Assembly (NCBI GenBank): GCA_002238565.1
Contig: MPMP01000031.1
Location: 1 to 53,176, forward strand
Direction: 5' to 3'
Length of the DNA: 53,176 nt
From: Albidovulum sp. bin36
GTDB taxonomy: Bacteria > Pseudomonadota > Alphaproteobacteria > Rhodobacterales > Rhodobacteraceae
Part shown: piece by piece, positions 50,602-53,176 of the stretch
How positions within the stretch are numbered: position 1 is the stretch's first letter
Layout of the letters: every line of letters starts with the position of its first letter
Translations under genes and position numbers: made by a program
The notes under the pieces: model-generated
Seen by the model: the letters and a program-made list of their open reading frames with translations, nothing else
Databases searched by the model: none
Told to the model about the DNA's origin: nothing

Positions 50602-51819
50602 ATGGTCGAACGAAAAAACGATTACAACGCTCGTGCGGGAACGTACGTTCGACAGCCGGGCGGTTACCGGGCCTTTATTCCGGCTCCCTTGCCGCCCGAG
50701 CCGGTCATTGAAATCACCGGTGAGTTGCAGGTGCTGCTCTCTCAGGCCGACCTCGCTCTAGGCCGTCTCGACGGATCCATTCAGACACTGCCTCATCCGA
50801 ACTTATTTGTTCTCATGTATGTTCGCAAGGAGGCCGTACTGTCGAGTCAGATTGAGGGGACGCAGAGTTCGCTGCAGGATTTGCTGGCGGCTGAAGCAAA
50901 GATATTTGCCCCGAATCGGGCGAACGACGTGGGCGAAGTAGTGAACTATGTCGGAGCCATGAACCACGGCCTGAAGAGACTCTCTGAAATACCGGTTTCG
51001 ACCCGGCTGATCCGCGAGATCCATGCCAAACTTCTTAAGGGGACGCGGGGTTCTCTTCTCACGCCAGGCGAACTGAGGAGACGCCAGAACTGGATCGGGC
51101 CCGCCAGCTGTACCCTTCAGGAGGCATTCTTCGTCCCTCCTCCGCCCCAGCAGGTCGCGGAGAACATGTCGCAACTGGAGCGATTCATCCACTCCAATAC
51201 TGAATTGCCTCTTTTGGTTAAAATCGGACTCGCCCATGCCCAGTTCGAGACGATCCATCCCTTCCTGGACGGCAATGGCCGGGTGGGGCGGCTGCTCATC
51301 ACCTTTCTGCTTTGCGAGCGGGAGGTGCTGCAAAAACCGGTTCTCTACCTCTCCTGGTACTTCAAGAAGCATCGGCCGCTGTATTACGAAGAACTGCAAT
51401 CGGTGCGCGACGCCGGGACGTGGGAGAATTGGCTCACCTTTTTCCTGCGCGGGGTCGTGGAAGTGAGCGAGCAAGCGACTGCTACTGCAAGACGGATACT
51501 CGCTCTTCGCGAAGAACATCGCCGCATGATCACCGACAATTTTGGGCGCACCGCCGCCAACGGACTCCGGGTGTTGGAACACATCTATGAATACCCGATC
51601 GTGTCGGTAAGCGACATGCAGCGCCTAACCGGAACCACCTTCACCGCGGCGAATAATCTCGCTGCTCGGATTACCGATTGCGGCATCCTTCACGAATTCA
51701 CCGGACAGACCCGCAACCGGAGATTTATATATCGGGACTACATCGACCTGTTCCAAGACGCCGAGCCGGAGATTGCCGGAAGATCGCCTGTTTCGAATGA
51801 TGCGACGAGCGAAAATTGA
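50602..51819 (+). CDS. Fic-domain AMP transferase
   Basis: The 405-residue protein has an intact Fic motif HPFLDGNGRVGR (catalytic His ~219), so it should transfer AMP from ATP to target proteins. An N-terminal helix segment VLSSQIEGTQSS carries the (S/T)xxxE inhibitory pattern typical of class II Fic proteins, in which the Glu blocks ATP binding until relieved. A C-terminal winged-helix-like region (VSVSDMQRLTGTTFTAANNLA) matches the common Fic/DUF4172-like architecture. No separate antitoxin gene is needed. Upstream AT-rich DNA and IS remnants suggest horizontal acquisition. Confidence 0.9.
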   Translation: MVERKNDYNARAGTYVRQPGGYRAFIPAPLPPEPVIEITGELQVLLSQADLALGRLDGSIQTLPHPNLFVLMYVRKEAVLSSQIEGTQSSLQDLLAAEAKIFAPNRANDVGEVVNYVGAMNHGLKRLSEIPVSTRLIREIHAKLLKGTRGSLLTPGELRRRQNWIGPASCTLQEAFFVPPPPQQVAENMSQLERFIHSNTELPLLVKIGLAHAQFETIHPFLDGNGRVGRLLITFLLCEREVLQKPVLYLSWYFKKHRPLYYEELQSVRDAGTWENWLTFFLRGVVEVSEQATATARRILALREEHRRMITDNFGRTAANGLRVLEHIYEYPIVSVSDMQRLTGTTFTAANNLAARITDCGILHEFTGQTRNRRFIYRDYIDLFQDAEPEIAGRSPVSNDATSEN

Positions 51820-52485
51820 GGCCGATGCGATGGCTGGAGAAGGAAGACCCGAATTATCTAGGGAAGATGACGGGTGACCAAGGCAATGAATCATGAATTA
51901 GGCCTCGCCAGCGAGGACGGTGGCGGCAGGATCGCTGGATTTCCCGCGCGCTCCGCACAGTTCCGGAGGTGGTCGTTTAGCCGTTCGGCCTCTGCCTCAA
52001 GTATTTGGCGTCGAATCGCTGTTCCACCACTGATGCGGACATTTTTTGGACGGAGAAATGGTCGGACGGGCTTTGGGGCAGGGTCATCTTCTCCGCGATT
52101 GAAGGTTAGTTTATGCTAGTTAGGTAAGCGTTCGGTCGAGCGGTGGCGACAGTCCGTCGCGGCGTCATTTCGGTCACTGCGAAATTGGGACTGGTAACTA
52201 GTGCTTGGCCGAAACCCCTACTTTTTTTCCGCCGAAGCTTGCAATTTTGATCCTGACTAATTCAGTCGGATTTCCTTCGAGGGCTTTTTCGGCGATATTG
52301 CGGCGGTTGTCGCCGCTTCGCGGCCAAGCGTGCCGGAAATCCGCAGTCCGGGCAATAGGCCGCCGCCCCGTCGCTGTTCCGGGGTCGGCACTGCCATGAT
52401 CAGGGGAGGCTCCGGGTCAGGCGGCAAGCCGGAGCCCGCGCTTGCGAAGGCGCTGGAGGCGCTTGCGCTCCCGCCTCCGTGCCCA
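51820..52485. other. 0.67 kb without a clear gene
   Basis: On the minus strand at about 51894-52050 a short frame reads like protein (IRRQILEAEAERLNDHLRN), but has no start and is unrecognised. The rest shows no motif. It probably contains the boundary of the IS4-type element that begins at 52486. Confidence 0.3.
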
Positions 52486-52951
52486 TTAGTCATTTTCCAA
52501 CTGGGCACGGAGGGTGTGGATGGCACTGGCCTCGCCGATCCGGACCGCGCGCTCCAGGGCCTGCGCTCCAAACGTCATGCGGGCGTACCCCTCCCACACC
52601 ACTTGATGGCCCGGCGGGCCGTCGTTCTTCCGGTTCAGGTAGCCTCCCAGGCGGGCCACCAGCAGCACGGCCTCCCCCAGCGAGACATCGTCCAGCCCGA
52701 GAGTCTCCCCGGCCTCCGCCTGGCAGGGCAGGGCGAAGCCCATTTGGCGGGCGTAGTCCAGCAGCATGGCGATCTCCGAGCCGGCGAACAGATTCTCCGC
52801 CGGCAGTTCCGGCGTCGCCCGCCCGAGCAGCGTCAGGGCGGCCAGCCGCCAGGCGATCACCGCGTTCAGAGCCACCGCCCGCTTGATCCGCCCGGCGGTG
52901 CTGTGGGCCGTCTTCTCCACGTCGCACCCGGACTTCAGGATCGGGGCCGGG
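52486..52951 (-). pseudogene. IS4-family transposase C-terminal part, interrupted by an intron
   Basis: The minus-strand frame encodes the end of a Tn5/IS4-type transposase: PILKSGCDVEKTAHSTAG, LNAVIAWRLAALTLLGRA, GYLNRKNDGPPGH and WEGYARMTFGAQALERA, ending at a stop at 52486. The Glu of the DDE site belongs to the CDVE segment. Immediately upstream of the PILKSG residues the sequence changes to group II intron DNA, so the gene is split there. The N-terminal exon lies beyond the right edge. Confidence 0.75.
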
Positions 52952-53176
52952 TAGACGGGGTCGTTACCGAGCCCCGCCCCCCACAGACCCGAGCGTGCGC
53001 GTTGACGCACTCGGTTCCTCATATGACAGCTTCGCTCATGTGCTATATCTCGAGCACACGACCTTAACGGCTATCCACTGCTGTTTCGTACACGTGTTTG
53101 CGGAACTCTGAGTTTCCTCCTACGTTTCCCATCAGTGAATCTGTACATATGACATCCCCCTTCCCTCGTTCGGGTC
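52950..53176 (-). ncRNA. Group II intron 3' end (domains V and VI), partial
   Basis: On the minus strand, positions 53017-52986 fold as a domain V-like hairpin starting GAACCGAGTGCG and ending CGCACGCTCGGGTC. It is followed by a domain VI-like segment beginning TGTGGGGGGCGGGGC and ending ACCCCGTCTACC, right at the junction with transposase codons. This order, and the CTAC(C) 3' end, match bacterial group II introns. The remaining ~160 bp to the edge are intron DNA of unclear part; no reverse transcriptase residues are visible in the window. Confidence 0.6.

Overview
The window is high-GC bacterial DNA with proteobacterial gene content: AMP nucleosidase, adenine deaminase, a three-subunit molybdenum hydroxylase, MaiA, IolB, a MocE-type Rieske ferredoxin and Dpp-type transporters. 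I infer a proteobacterium, most likely an alphaproteobacterium. No rRNA or tRNA gene was found. Both ends, and two interior places, hold decayed insertion sequences (IS4, ISKra4, IS630, IS66 and IS110 types). The right edge also carries the 3' end of a group II intron. The window therefore looks like ordinary chromosome cut by accessory islands.

Layout. 1-0.6 kb: transposase debris. 0.9-4.9 kb: an accessory module with a PIN-domain protein and an XRE/ImmA-IrrE-type protein on the minus strand. Overlapping back-to-back promoters separate these from a plus-strand operon encoding a ubiquitin-like protein, an E2-like protein and a JAB-E1 fusion. 5.5-20 kb: metabolic genes, namely aminotransferase, maiA, thiolase, a frameshifted DUF2306-like gene, ade-amn, HU, an EamA transporter, a molybdenum hydroxylase operon with a MoaD/ThiS-like gene, aroC and a Rieske ferredoxin. 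20.0-21.3 kb: no recognisable gene. 21.3-33.7 kb: a three-gene DISARM-like operon, followed by an IS630 wreck. 35-48 kb: a peptide-type ABC transporter, iolB, a DoeB-like deacylase, a class I aminotransferase and an NMT1/THI5-type ABC transporter. 48.4-53.2 kb: IS66 and IS110 fragments, a Uma2-family gene, a Fic protein, and an IS4 transposase end interrupted by the intron.

How genes work together. amn (AMP to adenine), ade (adenine to hypoxanthine) and a nearby molybdenum hydroxylase would make a short purine-degradation route if the hydroxylase is a xanthine dehydrogenase. In the DISARM-like operon a DEAD-box/DUF1998 helicase is fused to a C-terminal Vsr/DUF559-like nuclease. It is followed by a DrmD-like SNF2 helicase and an Eco57I-like adenine methyltransferase.

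The most unusual locus is the 3' part of that methyltransferase gene. Eight full copies (plus a partial) of the decamer CAAGCAGAAT sit inside the coding sequence, so each gain or loss of a unit changes the frame. Just downstream lie three homologous ~34-residue segments exactly 113 bp apart. Each is readable in a different frame, so each repeat-number class would join a different one to the methyltransferase. As sequenced (8 copies) the frame ends at 33152 and the conserved C-terminus (to 33700) is out of frame. Six, nine or twelve copies would restore it. I read this as a phase-variable, possibly three-state, defence methyltransferase.
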